In this document: positions 9,289 through 17,533 of the stretch, piece by piece | Position numbering within the stretch: position 1 is the stretch's first letter | Layout of the letters: every line of letters begins with the position of its first letter | Source: Pseudomonas azadiae | GTDB lineage: Bacteria > Pseudomonadota > Gammaproteobacteria > Pseudomonadales > Pseudomonadaceae | DNA length: 64,000 nt | Direction: 5' to 3' | Assembly: GCF_019145355.1 (NCBI RefSeq) | Contig: NZ_JAHSTY010000002.1 | Location: 1,984,001-2,048,000, forward strand | Translations under genes and position numbers: made by a program | Notes under the pieces: model-generated | Seen by the model: the letters and a program-made list of their open reading frames with translations, nothing else | Told to the model about the DNA's origin: nothing | Database searches by the model: none

Positions 9289-10287
9289 ATGAGCGAAAAG
9301 TCCCTTTCAGAAGCCGAATATGACGCTATCACCGATGCCGCCGCGCATTGGTGCATGCGCCTGCACGCAGGTGATTGCACGGCGGATGAACGTGAGGCTT
9401 TCGCGCAATGGCACGATTGCGACCCGCTGCACGCCTTCGAATACGCGGCCATGCTGGAAATCTGGGACGTCGCCGACCACCTGCCACGCACCGCAACCGC
9501 ACCGCCGGTGGTGGCGCCGTTCAAGCCCCGCAGCCGCTTGCGCACCTACGCGGTGGCGGCGGCGGTCTGCCTGGCCGCCCTGCCCCTCGCGGCCTTTACT
9601 GGATGGGAAGCCGGCTGGTTGCCCAGTGCCTACGAGCGCTTCGAGGCCGCCGATGGCCTGCGCCAGGTCACCCTGGGCGATGGCAGCCAGGTTGAACTCA
9701 ACCTCGGCACCGAATTGGTCTACAGCCATTACAAGGATCAGCGGCGGGTCACGCTGAAAAAGGGCGAAGCGTTCTTCAACGTCAGGCATGACAGCGCCCA
9801 TCCGTTTATCGTGCATGCCGGCAATGGCCAGGTGCGTGTCACGGGCACTCAGTTCAACGTCTGGAAGTACGAAGACCAGGTGCGGGTGATGCTGCTCGAA
9901 GGTTCGGTGCAGATTGCCAGCGACCAGGTCCACGGCAGCGTGCCGCTGACGCCCGGCATGCAAGCCAGCTATCAGCGGGGCGATGCCACGCCAAGCGTGC
10001 GCGCGATCAACCCCAACGACACGGCGCTGGCCTGGCGCCAGGGCAAGCTGATCCTCGACGACCTGGCCCTGGCCGACGCGCTGCCCTTGATCAACCGCTA
10101 CCTGAGCAAACCGGTGATGCTGGCCGACGCCGACACCGGGGCGATTCGTATCGGCGGTATCTATAACCTCAATGAGGTCAACAACCTCATCCCCTCCCTG
10201 CCCAAGGTTTTGCCGGTCTACCTGACCCAGAACCAGGACGGCAATCCCGTACTCAACTCGATTCCGCGTAAAGCGCCCAAGGGCTGA
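9289..10287 (+). CDS. FecR-family anti-sigma/transmembrane signalling regulator
   Basis: 332 residues from the ATG at 9289, preceded by AGGA seven bases upstream (an in-frame GTG lies 21 bases earlier). Domains in order: N-terminal cytoplasmic DUF4880 region (about residues 9-55, with AxxWxxRL and 'AFAQWHDCDPLHAFEYA'); one membrane segment around 87-104; periplasmic FecR domain (from about 120, 'RQVTLGDGSQVELNLGT', 'RRVTLKKGEAFFNVRHD', 'VTGTQFNVW'); C-terminal DUF4974-like region. FecR proteins normally relay a signal from a TonB receptor to an ECF sigma factor encoded next to them. No fecI-type sigma gene is adjacent, and the TonB receptor at 23.3 kb shows no N-terminal signalling domain, so this is an orphan in this window. 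Confidence 0.85.
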   Translation: MSEKSLSEAEYDAITDAAAHWCMRLHAGDCTADEREAFAQWHDCDPLHAFEYAAMLEIWDVADHLPRTATAPPVVAPFKPRSRLRTYAVAAAVCLAALPLAAFTGWEAGWLPSAYERFEAADGLRQVTLGDGSQVELNLGTELVYSHYKDQRRVTLKKGEAFFNVRHDSAHPFIVHAGNGQVRVTGTQFNVWKYEDQVRVMLLEGSVQIASDQVHGSVPLTPGMQASYQRGDATPSVRAINPNDTALAWRQGKLILDDLALADALPLINRYLSKPVMLADADTGAIRIGGIYNLNEVNNLIPSLPKVLPVYLTQNQDGNPVLNSIPRKAPKG

Positions 10288-10547
10288 GCTTCTGTTTGCC
10301 TGCACAGGCTTCGTCACGCCTGAACTGTCCATTTATTTAACACCCCGATGCCTTGCATCGCCCGTGCGGCGCGGGTTCTTCGTGTTGTCATGCACAGTGT
10401 TACAGCGCTGATACAGCGGGTGAAGCGTTTGCGCAGAGGCTGGGTCGTTGTGCACGGGCAGCGCGTTGTTTCAGGTTTGATACAGGGATGCCATCACTTT
10501 GCCCACAAATACTCGCAAGGCATTGAATATAAAGACTAAGTAAAAAG
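10288..10547. promoter_or_regulatory. Upstream region of the fap operon with candidate activator sites
   Basis: No gene is supported here. At 10399-10414 there is an imperfect 16-bp palindrome, GTTACAGCGCTGATAC (two mismatches per arm around AGCGCT), and a related half TGATACAG lies at 10478-10485. These sit about 70-150 bases upstream of the sigma-54 promoter, where enhancer-binding proteins usually bind. They are candidates only. Confidence 0.35.
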
Positions 10548-10563
10548 CGGCACGCCATCTGCT
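10547..10563 (+). promoter_or_regulatory. Sigma-54 (RpoN) promoter of the fap operon
   Basis: The sequence GCGGCACGCCATCTGCT matches TGGCACG-N4-TTGCW closely: the invariant GG at 10549-10550 and GC at 10561-10562 are separated by exactly 10 bases. Transcription would start near 10574, giving a leader of about 42 bases before fapA, with AAGGA at 10603-10607. Confidence 0.7.
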
Positions 10564-10615
10564 CTCTCCCTGACAGCGCTGTTCAGGGTCAGCGCGAAGC
10601 ATAAGGACTGTCGCC

Positions 10616-11062
10616 GTGAATACATTCACTCAAGGTTCGATGAACGTACTGCTGGTCAGCTGTGTACTCAGTACCGGCATCAGTGTTCCGAGCTTTGCGG
10701 GTGACGGCGTTATCGTCACCGGGCGCGACGTACAGGGGCACATGTACGGTCGGCCTTACGGCAAAGACCCCTACCCCAGCACCGCCAATGCCAATCCAAG
10801 CCGCGAGATCCTGGGTTCCACCGGTGAACTCAGTGACCTGGACATCGGCGGCATCAGCAGCGGCTCGAGCATGACCCGCGCCATCATGCCCAACGGCAAC
10901 CTCCCTGGGTTGAATAGCGCCCAAGGCAGCGTGACGACACTCGGTTCCGGCGCAGCCGCCGGCCACGGTGCGGGCGCCTCGATGGGTGGGCAGATCAGCG
11001 ACTCGATCCAGCGGGGCATGGCGCCCTTGAACAACATCGGCAACATGATGGGGGGCCAATAA
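10616..11062 (+). CDS. fapA: Functional amyloid minor component/chaperone FapA
   Basis: 148 residues starting with GTG; AAGGA lies 8 bases upstream. A signal peptide covers about residues 1-28 (…GISVPSFAG). The rest is Gly/Ser/Asn-rich and low in complexity, ending NIGNMMGGQ, typical of FapA. It is the first gene of fapABCDEF, the operon that makes the Pseudomonas extracellular amyloid used in biofilms. FapA is thought to be exported to the periplasm and to influence the FapB/FapC ratio in fibrils. The stop overlaps the fapB start (TAATG), so the two are translationally coupled. Identification rests mainly on operon order plus composition. Confidence 0.85.
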   Translation: MNTFTQGSMNVLLVSCVLSTGISVPSFAGDGVIVTGRDVQGHMYGRPYGKDPYPSTANANPSREILGSTGELSDLDIGGISSGSSMTRAIMPNGNLPGLNSAQGSVTTLGSGAAAGHGAGASMGGQISDSIQRGMAPLNNIGNMMGGQ

Positions 11063-11613
11063 TGAACCGCTCCCTGCTCATTCTGGCCCTGCTCGGCAGC
11101 GCTTCGGTCATGGCCGACAACACCGCGGTGATCAATAACAGTGGTGAGGCTTACAAAGGCAACCTGATGATCAACCAGGCGGCGGGCAAACAGCTACAGA
11201 TGATCAACAACCGCGCCGTCGCGCTCGGTGGCCAGGCCACCACCCGCTCAGTCCAGACCATGAATGGCAAGGTCGACCTTTCCCTGAACGCCAGGGCGGC
11301 GATCGAGGGCGCCTCATTTACTGACGGCAACGGCATGCTGGGCGTCAACCAGTCGGCCGGGGCCCATAACCAATCAGTCAATGCCGTACGGATCAGCATC
11401 AACCCTGGCCCGCAAAGCATCGACGACAGCGTCCTGTTGCAACAGAACACGACGACGCTGGCAACCGACTCAGGGCTCACCCCCACCACTGGCAGCCGCC
11501 AGGTCGTGACAAGCGACCAGGCCTTCACCGGCAGCCGAGGAGTGATTCAGGTGAACCAGAGTGCCGGGGTGGGGAACCGAGTGGCTAACACCCTGGGCAT
11601 CACTATCAAGTAA
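11062..11613 (+). CDS. fapB: Functional amyloid nucleator/minor fibril subunit FapB
   Basis: 183 residues with a signal peptide ([18 protein letters not shown]). The mature protein has three imperfect amyloid repeats built around 'NQAAGKQLQMINNRAVALG', 'NQSAGAHNQSVNAVRI' and 'NQSAGVGNRVANTLGI', separated by Ser/Thr-rich linkers. This is the same repeat logic as FapC (N-Q-x-A-G-x-x-N). FapB is regarded as the nucleator that co-fibrillates with FapC at the cell surface, analogous to CsgB in curli. It starts on the last base of the fapA stop codon. Confidence 0.9.
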   Translation: MNRSLLILALLGSASVMADNTAVINNSGEAYKGNLMINQAAGKQLQMINNRAVALGGQATTRSVQTMNGKVDLSLNARAAIEGASFTDGNGMLGVNQSAGAHNQSVNAVRISINPGPQSIDDSVLLQQNTTTLATDSGLTPTTGSRQVVTSDQAFTGSRGVIQVNQSAGVGNRVANTLGITIK

Positions 11614-11680
11614 CCGCTTGGTAGCGCACGTTCGACCGTACCAACACTTAACCAACCAATTAGAAGCAAGGAGATACACC

Positions 11681-12421
11681 ATGAAACCTCAAATGGCCCT
11701 GAAACCACTGGTTTTCGCGCTCGCCGCACTCATGGCTGCCGCCGCTCAAGCAGGGGGTGGCTGGCACCCTGCGCCACAGCCAACCGGCGTGGTTGCCTCG
11801 GTGGTTACCGATGTGCAAAACAGCGTGGGCAACAAGTTCGACGACACCAACACTGAAAACAACGCCTCCGCCGATGGCTCGGTGACCGGCAACAGCGGTA
11901 ACGTTGGCGTTAACGTCCAAGCCGGCACTGGCAACCAGGCCGATAACTCCGGCGCCATCTCCAGCGCCAAAGGCGACTTTGCAAGCGTGTTTGCCGTGGT
12001 CGATGTGAACCAAGCCAGTGGCCTGAACAACTTCGTCAACAAAGGCACGCAAAACAACGCCTCCCTGGATAACTCGGCCAACGGTAACTCCGGCAACCTG
12101 GGTTACAACGGCCAGGCCGGCCAAGGCAACCAGGGCAAAAACAACCTGGCAATCACCACCGCCGATGGCAAGAACATCGCCGCGGCCGCCAACACCGAGC
12201 AAAACTCGCTGGCCAACAACTACCTCAACGCGGCCGCCAGCGGGTATGGCCATTACGGCAAGCCTCAGTACGTGTCGAACAACTCCAGCCTCGACAACTC
12301 GGTTAACCGCAACTCCGGCAACGTAGGGGTGAACCTGAAATCGGGCTCGGGCAACCAAGGCAGCAACAGCCTGTCGATCGGCCAGGGTTGCAACGCCTGT
12401 GGCGGCAGCGTGCGCTTCTGA
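11681..12421 (+). CDS. fapC: Major functional amyloid fibril subunit FapC
   Basis: 246 residues from the ATG at 11681, with AAGGAG seven bases upstream; longer in-frame starts run back into the fapB tail and are not supported. Signal peptide about 1-24. Three imperfect ~34-residue repeats lie at about 61-94, 126-159 and 201-234, each with 'N-S-x-D-x-S', 'NSGN(V/L)G' and 'GxGNQ' blocks, linked by variable segments. The C-terminus carries the conserved CNAC (C237/C240) motif of FapC. It is exported through FapF and polymerises into extracellular fibrils. The strong ribosome site fits its role as the most abundant product. The two linkers are short compared with some P. aeruginosa forms. Confidence 0.93.
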   Translation: MKPQMALKPLVFALAALMAAAAQAGGGWHPAPQPTGVVASVVTDVQNSVGNKFDDTNTENNASADGSVTGNSGNVGVNVQAGTGNQADNSGAISSAKGDFASVFAVVDVNQASGLNNFVNKGTQNNASLDNSANGNSGNLGYNGQAGQGNQGKNNLAITTADGKNIAAAANTEQNSLANNYLNAAASGYGHYGKPQYVSNNSSLDNSVNRNSGNVGVNLKSGSGNQGSNSLSIGQGCNACGGSVRF

Positions 12422-12428
12422 TCCAACG

Positions 12429-12454
12429 GGGCCTTGGCAACAAGGCCCTTTTTT
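12429..12454 (+). terminator. Intrinsic terminator between fapC and fapD
   Basis: GGGCCTTG (12429-12436), a GCAA tetraloop and CAAGGCCC (12441-12448) form a perfect 8-bp stem followed directly by six T residues. It lies inside the operon, seven bases after the fapC stop and 28 bases before fapD. Partial termination here would give more fapABC than fapDEF mRNA. Confidence 0.88.
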
Positions 12455-12482
12455 ATTCCCGTGTCCATCAGGTCACACGATC

Positions 12483-13163
12483 ATGCGTCTCGCGACCCTC
12501 AGCCTCCTGCTGCTGCTCACCGGCCCGACCTGGGCAGGCACCATGGCGATCTCCGCCATGCCTGGCGGTGCAGTCATCTACAAGAAGGTCGAGAGCATCC
12601 GTGAGCGCCGCTTCGCCAACCTGGTGGAACAGAAAACCGATTTCAGCTGCGGTGCCGCGGCACTTGCCACCATCCTGCGCCAGGGCTATTGGCTCGACGT
12701 AGACGAAGACCACGTCATCAAAGGCATGCTGGTCAATGCCGACCAGGACCTGGTTCGCACCCAGGGCTTTTCCATGCTGGACATGAAGCGCTACCTCGAA
12801 AGCATCGGCATGCGTGCCCGGGGCTACAAGATCGCAGCGGACACCCTGGTGACCGTGAAGATCCCCGTGGTGGTGCTGCTGGAAATTCGTGGCTACAAGC
12901 ACTTCGTGGTGTTGCAGCGCGCGGACAAGGACTGGGTCTATATCGGCGACCCGGTGCTGGGCCACAAGCGCTACTCACACGACGACTTCGTCAAGGGCTG
13001 GAATGGCATTGTCTTCGCGGTACTGGGTGAAGGTTACGACAAGGCCAACGCCTTGCTCGATCCGCCCACGCCGTTGACCGCCAAGAATCAGTTGAACACG
13101 TTCCGGCCCGTAGGCGATGCCGAGCTGATGGATTTCGGTTTCATCCAGAGCGACTTCTTCTAA
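12483..13163 (+). CDS. fapD: C39-family peptidase-like protein FapD of the functional amyloid system
   Basis: 226 residues from the ATG at 12483 with an N-terminal signal peptide (about 1-18, ending TWA). The C39 cysteine-peptidase fold is shown by DFSCGAAALATIL (C56), YKHFVVL (H140) and IGDPVLG (D156), a full Cys-His-Asp set. FapD is periplasmic and is believed to process Fap proteins or the FapF plug before export. It is located downstream of the internal terminator, so it is probably made in lower amount than FapC. The longer in-frame start at 12399 would lie inside the fapC 3' end and the terminator and is rejected. Confidence 0.9.
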   Translation: MRLATLSLLLLLTGPTWAGTMAISAMPGGAVIYKKVESIRERRFANLVEQKTDFSCGAAALATILRQGYWLDVDEDHVIKGMLVNADQDLVRTQGFSMLDMKRYLESIGMRARGYKIAADTLVTVKIPVVVLLEIRGYKHFVVLQRADKDWVYIGDPVLGHKRYSHDDFVKGWNGIVFAVLGEGYDKANALLDPPTPLTAKNQLNTFRPVGDAELMDFGFIQSDFF

Positions 13164-13201
13164 GAAGCGCAATAAGGGGCAGGACGCTCCAGGAGCAGCA
13201 G

Positions 13202-13945
13202 ATGAACACTTCCCGTTGGCTGACGGTCATGTGTCTGGCAGCCTCGATGCCCGCTTATGCTTCGTCGGGGTTCAAGCCCATTGAACTCAAGGATTCGGAG
13301 ATGGCCGAACTGCGCGGCCGCTATGTGATGCCGGGGCGGATCGTCAGCTTCGGCATTGTCATGAGCAGCACCTGGACCAATGCCGTGGGCGACAGCATCA
13401 CCGGCAAGGCCAGCATGCAGGTCGACGCGTCAACCATCACCCCGCAGTTTTATGTGCAGACCACCGGCTCGGCCGGCACGGGCACCCAGCAGAACACCGG
13501 CACCGGCAACGTGGTCGGCGGTGCCGGCCTGGGTACCGGCACGGGCGTGACGCAAAGCGTGCGCACCGCCGGCGACGGCAACACCGCCTACAACACTGTC
13601 GGCATCAACGTCACCGAGAACGGCTTTGCCCCTGCCAATATCGTGCAGTCAGGCCAGGTGCTGGTGGCCGGCGGCACCGTCAGCGGCGACAGCGCGGCAG
13701 GCCGCGTGAGTGTGTCGGCCGGCAATGGCGGCTTGCAGTTGGCGATCCAGGGCAATCATAACCAAGGCAACAGCCTCCAGCAGATTGGCGGCGGCCAGGT
13801 GCTGCAAGGCACGGTGCTGACCGGCGACAGAAACTTCGTGACCAATATGACGCAGCTCAATGTGGTGATGAATAACGGACTTGGCAACGCTGCGTTGAAC
13901 TGCAACCTGGACCCACTCAAAGGCCTACGCACGCTCGGTTATTGA
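13202..13945 (+). CDS. fapE: Functional amyloid minor component FapE
   Basis: 247 residues with a signal peptide (about 1-20, …MPAYASS). The C-terminal half repeats Gly/Asn/Gln-rich strands ('[19 protein letters not shown]', '[17 protein letters not shown]'), and there is one cysteine near the end (ALNCNLDPL). It matches the size and position of FapE, an exported minor fibril constituent with a C-terminal cysteine. AGGAGCAG lies just before the ATG. It is transcribed with fapD and fapF. Confidence 0.88.
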   Translation: MNTSRWLTVMCLAASMPAYASSGFKPIELKDSEMAELRGRYVMPGRIVSFGIVMSSTWTNAVGDSITGKASMQVDASTITPQFYVQTTGSAGTGTQQNTGTGNVVGGAGLGTGTGVTQSVRTAGDGNTAYNTVGINVTENGFAPANIVQSGQVLVAGGTVSGDSAAGRVSVSAGNGGLQLAIQGNHNQGNSLQQIGGGQVLQGTVLTGDRNFVTNMTQLNVVMNNGLGNAALNCNLDPLKGLRTLGY

Positions 13946-13995
13946 ACTGCGCTGACCCTCGACACTTACGCATTGGAAAAAGGACGGCTTATTTC

Positions 13996-15300
13996 ATGCA
14001 TCGATCGTTATCGCTACGCGCGGTAATCTGTTTAAGTACGCTCTTGCCCGCATCCGTGTTGTATGCCGCGCCAGACACCGATATCGAAACGCTCAAACAG
14101 GAACTCCTGGAACTCAAACAGCGCTACGAAGTGCAGCAAAAAGCCTTGGCGGTACTGGAACAACGCGTGCGCCAGGTCGAGGATCAGCCGCAGGCGGCGC
14201 CCCCCAAGCGCCTGGCCAAATCCCCGGCGGATTTTCAGAAGGCCAGCGGCACCACCGTCGCCGGTACCGGCGCGGCGGCGGCTTCCGGCGGTGCGGGCGG
14301 CGGTGGCAGCTCGTACGGACAGTCGCTCAAGGACGACTCGGCGCCGGCGCAAAGTGTGAGTAACTTGTACAACGAGGCCAGCGGCTTTTTCGGCAATGGC
14401 AAGTTCAGCTTTGAAACCGGCGTCACTTACGCTCGCTATGATGCGCGCCAACTGACACTTAACGGTTTCCTGGCGCTGGACTCGATCTTTCTGGGCAATA
14501 TCAACCTGGACCGGATCAAGGCGGATAACTGGACCGTCGATATGACCGGGCGCTACAACCTGGACAACCGTTGGCAGTTCGACGTAAACGTGCCGGTGGT
14601 GTATCGCGAATCGACTTACCAGTCCGGCGGCGCGGGCAACAATGGCAACGCCACCTCGGAAGAATCGGTGACCCGCGACCCGACCATCGGCGACGTCAAC
14701 TTCGGCGTGGCCTACAAGTTCCTCGATGAAACCCCGACCCTGCCGGACGCGGTGGTGTCGTTGCGCGTCAAGGCGCCAACGGGCAAGGAACCGTTCGGCA
14801 TCAAGCTGGTACGCTCAACCGCCAACGACAACCTGTACGTGCCGGAAAACCTGCCGACGGGCAACGGGGTCTGGTCGATCACACCGGGTATCTCGCTGGT
14901 CAAGACCTTCGACCCGGCCGTGCTGTTCGGCTCGCTGTCCTATACCCATAACTTCGAAGAGTCGTTCGACGATATCAGCAGCGAACAGAACCAGAAGGTC
15001 GGTGGCAAGGTCAGCCTCGGCGACAGTTTCCAGCTGGGAATGGGGGTGGCCTTCGCGCTGAACGAGAAGATGAGTATGTCGTTCTCGGTGTCCGACCTGA
15101 TACAGCGCAAGAGCAAGCTCAAGCCGAACGGCGGCGACTGGCAGTCGGTGGTGTCCAGCGATGCCAATGCGGGTTATTTCAACGTGGGGATGACGATTGC
15201 GGCGTCGGATAACCTGACGATCGTGCCGAACCTGGCGATCGGCATGACGGACGATGCGCCGGACTTTACGTTCAGTTTGAAGTTTCCGTATTACTTCTAG
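13996..15300 (+). CDS. fapF: Outer-membrane amyloid secretion pore FapF
   Basis: 434 residues from the ATG at 13996 (AAAGGA about 11 bases upstream). Signal peptide about 1-24. A heptad-rich segment follows ('[15 protein letters not shown]', 'EQRVRQVED'), the N-terminal coiled coil known to trimerise and plug FapF. Then comes a Gly/Ser/Ala linker and a C-terminal beta-barrel from about residue 130, with alternating strands and a terminal aromatic residue (FPYYF). FapF is the channel that exports FapB, FapC and FapE. It is the last gene of the operon and is followed by a palindromic repeat and a terminator. A longer in-frame start at 13942 would overlap fapE and lacks a signal peptide at its N-terminus. 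Confidence 0.92.
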   Translation: MHRSLSLRAVICLSTLLPASVLYAAPDTDIETLKQELLELKQRYEVQQKALAVLEQRVRQVEDQPQAAPPKRLAKSPADFQKASGTTVAGTGAAAASGGAGGGGSSYGQSLKDDSAPAQSVSNLYNEASGFFGNGKFSFETGVTYARYDARQLTLNGFLALDSIFLGNINLDRIKADNWTVDMTGRYNLDNRWQFDVNVPVVYRESTYQSGGAGNNGNATSEESVTRDPTIGDVNFGVAYKFLDETPTLPDAVVSLRVKAPTGKEPFGIKLVRSTANDNLYVPENLPTGNGVWSITPGISLVKTFDPAVLFGSLSYTHNFEESFDDISSEQNQKVGGKVSLGDSFQLGMGVAFALNEKMSMSFSVSDLIQRKSKLKPNGGDWQSVVSSDANAGYFNVGMTIAASDNLTIVPNLAIGMTDDAPDFTFSLKFPYYF

Positions 15301-15327
15301 CGACCTCAGGACGCGACACCTCTCCCC

Positions 15328-15462
15328 TGTAGTGAGCGGGCTCGCCCCGCGCTGGGTGGCGAAGCCGCCCCAATCGAAACACCGCGGTGTGTCAGGGGAA
15401 ATTGAGGCGACTGGTTTTGGGGCGGCTTCGCCGCCCAGCGCGGGGCAAGCCCGCTCACTACA
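15328..15462. repeat. Palindromic intergenic repeat pair (REP/BIME-like, TGTAGTGAGCGGGC type)
   Basis: The arm beginning TGTAGTGAGCGGGCTCGCCC (15328 to about 15374) is inverted at about 15417-15462, with few mismatches, around a ~42-base spacer. The same unit recurs at 63073-63201. It lies between convergent genes, the usual place for such elements. Confidence 0.85.
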
Positions 15463-15486
15463 ATTGATCGTCCACGCGCGGGAAGG

Positions 15487-15524
15487 AAAAGCCCCACAAC
15501 GATCAGGGTCGTTGTGGGGCTTTT
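15487..15524. terminator. Bidirectional intrinsic terminator between fapF and the sigma-54 regulator
   Basis: A perfect 16-bp stem (15487-15502 with 15509-15524) with a 6-base loop, starting with AAAA and ending with TTTT, so it works for both convergent transcripts. Confidence 0.9.
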
Positions 15525-15537
15525 CGGTTTACCCGCC

Positions 15538-16866
15538 CTAGCGGATCTGGTGTTTGTGCAGCAACCGGTAGAACGTGGGCCGGGAAATCCCCAGCACGCG
15601 GGCCGCGACGCTCAGGTTATCGCTGTGCCGGTTGAGCACATCGCACAGCGCCTGGCGTTCGGCGCGGTGCTTGTAGTCTTCCAGTGTCGCCATCGGCGCC
15701 GACAGTGCCGGTTGGCAGTGCAATCCCAGGTCGGCCGCCTCGATCTGCCGCCCTTCGGCGAGTACCAGGCCACGGCGTACGCGGTTGGCCAGTTCGCGCA
15801 CGTTCCCAGGCCAGGCGTGCTGACCCATGGCGACCAGGGCATCATCGCTGAAGCTGCGCGGGCGGCGGCCGGTTTCCTGGCTGTAGAAGCGCGAAAAGTG
15901 GTTGGCCAACATCGCGACGTCGCCATGGCGTTCGCGCAGGGGGGCGGTGACCACTTGCAGCACATTGAGGCGGTAGTACAAGTCTTCGCGAAACGTACCC
16001 TTTTCCACTGCCGCTTCCAGATCCACGTGGGTGGCGGCCAGTACCCGCACATCTACCGCAATCGGCTGACTGCCGCCAACCCGCTCGATGTGTTTTTCCT
16101 GGAGAAAGCGCAAAAGATTGGCTTGCAGTTCCATCGGCAGGTCGCCGATTTCATCGAGAAACAAGGTGCCGCCGTTGGCCGCTTCGATGCGTCCGACCTT
16201 GCGCTGATGGGCGCCTGTAAAAGCACCTTTTTCATGGCCGAACAATTCGGATTGGATCAGATGCTCCGGGATCGCACCGCAATTGATCGCCACAAAGGGT
16301 TTGGCGTGGCGCTGGGATTGGCGGTGCAACGTCTTGGCCACCAGCTCCTTGCCGGTCCCGCTGTCGCCACGGATCAACACCGGGGATTCGGTGGGCGCCA
16401 ATTTGGACAGCAGTTTGCGCAGTTCGCGAATGGGCCGGCTGTCGCCCAGCAGTTCATGCTCGGGCTCATCCACCGGTGCATGGCCCCTGCCCCGCAGGCG
16501 CGCCATGCCAAAAGCGCGGCCCAGGGTGACCTGCACGCGGGCCACGTCAAAGGGCAAGGTATGGAAGTCGAAAAACCATTCGCACACAAAATCGCCGACG
16601 TTTTGCAGGCGCAGCACGTCCTGGCTGAGCACGGCGATCCATTCGGTGGTGCCGCTGCGCCCGATCAGTTCCTTGACCGCCTCCGGGCGCTCCAGGTGAT
16701 AAGGCTGCAGGCGCAACAGGCCGACATCACAGGACCGGTCACCCACCGCCGCCAATGTGCAGCTATCGACCTCCCACCCCGCCGTGCGCAAACCGGGTAG
16801 CAGCGCGTGGCAGTCATCACACGGATCGACCACTAGCAAACGGCGTTGAACGGGGGGTCCACCCAT
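15538..16866 (-). CDS. Sigma-54-dependent enhancer-binding transcriptional regulator
   Basis: 442 residues; AAGGA lies six bases before the ATG. Residues about 1-120 form a receiver-like/VpsR-type domain without an obvious phospho-acceptor set. The central AAA+ domain has Walker A GDSGTGKE (167-174), the sigma-54 contact loop GAFTGA (214-219), Walker B TLFLDE (234-239) and the WPGNVREL motif (352-359). A Fis-type helix-turn-helix ends the protein (about 417-437, SVAARVLGISRPTFYRLL). It activates RpoN holoenzyme by ATP hydrolysis. It is convergent with the fap operon, which has a sigma-54 promoter, so control of fap is a reasonable inference; FleQ is the regulator better known for fap in P. 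aeruginosa. Its own promoter lies in 16867-17208. Confidence 0.93.
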   Translation of the reverse strand: MGGPPVQRRLLVVDPCDDCHALLPGLRTAGWEVDSCTLAAVGDRSCDVGLLRLQPYHLERPEAVKELIGRSGTTEWIAVLSQDVLRLQNVGDFVCEWFFDFHTLPFDVARVQVTLGRAFGMARLRGRGHAPVDEPEHELLGDSRPIRELRKLLSKLAPTESPVLIRGDSGTGKELVAKTLHRQSQRHAKPFVAINCGAIPEHLIQSELFGHEKGAFTGAHQRKVGRIEAANGGTLFLDEIGDLPMELQANLLRFLQEKHIERVGGSQPIAVDVRVLAATHVDLEAAVEKGTFREDLYYRLNVLQVVTAPLRERHGDVAMLANHFSRFYSQETGRRPRSFSDDALVAMGQHAWPGNVRELANRVRRGLVLAEGRQIEAADLGLHCQPALSAPMATLEDYKHRAERQALCDVLNRHSDNLSVAARVLGISRPTFYRLLHKHQIR

Positions 16867-17208
16867 GACTGTTCCTTGGCGTCAAAATTGTTAAATTTAT
16901 TGATAAACAACAGTTTGCGACGTCTGCTGCTAACCCTAGCAAGATCTTGACGCGCGCCTTGTATCGTTTCGCGATAAGTCCGGGCAAAAAGCCACTTCCG
17001 TACGCCTTGAGCAAAAAAGTTAGTGCGCAGCCGAACTTTCATTCAGCTTTCAAAACAGTCGCTTACATGACGTCAATCAGTAAAAGTTGAAAATAGTTGC
17101 TCTAGCATGTGACCCGCACCCCGCCATCGTGCATCAGTACAAGTAACCCGCCGCACGGTCAGCCCAACCGCCGGCACTCACTTGAATGGGCAATGAGAGA
17201 GAACCCAC
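16867..17208. other. Intergenic region between divergent regulator and small gene
   Basis: About 340 bases, more AT-rich than its neighbours, holding the promoters of two divergent genes. An isolated TGACGTCA palindrome lies at 17068-17075. No convincing -35/-10 or -24/-12 element, RNA gene or ORF was recognised. Confidence 0.5.
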
Positions 17209-17469
17209 ATGAACGCCCCGCTCCGCATCAACGAAGCTCTTTTGATCGCAGACCGTGCTTTCCAACCCTTTCAGTGCGTGGCCTGGCACGATGGCAACGG
17301 CGCCCTGAGCCTGAGCGTCATCGATCGCACCAATACGCGTATCGGCAGCAAACAATTGTCGTCGAGTGCCTACACCGATCCGGCGCAGTTGGAAAACTTG
17401 CTGTTGCAAGCCCGCGCCGAGCTCGATAAAGATGGCTACCAGTTGCAGTCCTGGGCAATGCCGAAGTAA
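17209..17469 (+). CDS. Small conserved-looking protein of unknown function
   Basis: 86 residues, beginning MNAPLRINEALLIADR, with GAGAG about 9 bases before the ATG. No signal peptide or membrane segment. The pattern suggests a small alpha/beta domain: predicted beta strands (FQCVAWHDGNGALSLSVID, RIGSKQLSS) and a long C-terminal helix (DPAQLENLLLQARAELDKDG). I do not recognise the family. It stands alone between the sigma-54 regulator and the convergent HAD-zwf-gnd operon, and is followed by a strong hairpin. Confidence 0.65.
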   Translation: MNAPLRINEALLIADRAFQPFQCVAWHDGNGALSLSVIDRTNTRIGSKQLSSSAYTDPAQLENLLLQARAELDKDGYQLQSWAMPK

Positions 17470-17477
17470 TGAGCAGC

Positions 17478-17514
17478 GTAACTTGCGCCCATGGGTTAAA
17501 TGAGCGCAAGTTAC
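17478..17514. terminator. Hairpin between convergent genes
   Basis: GTAACTTGCGC (17478-17488) pairs with GCGCAAGTTAC (17504-17514), with a partly paired CCAT/ATG interior. There is no T-run, so a terminator role for the 17209 gene or the HAD gene is only likely from position. Confidence 0.5.
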
Positions 17515-17533
17515 GTGTTAGAACATAGGACGC

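Noticed and set aside
10348..10539. 63-codon frame upstream of fapA
   Set aside because: No ribosome site, Arg/Val-rich and overlapping the probable control region of the fap promoter.
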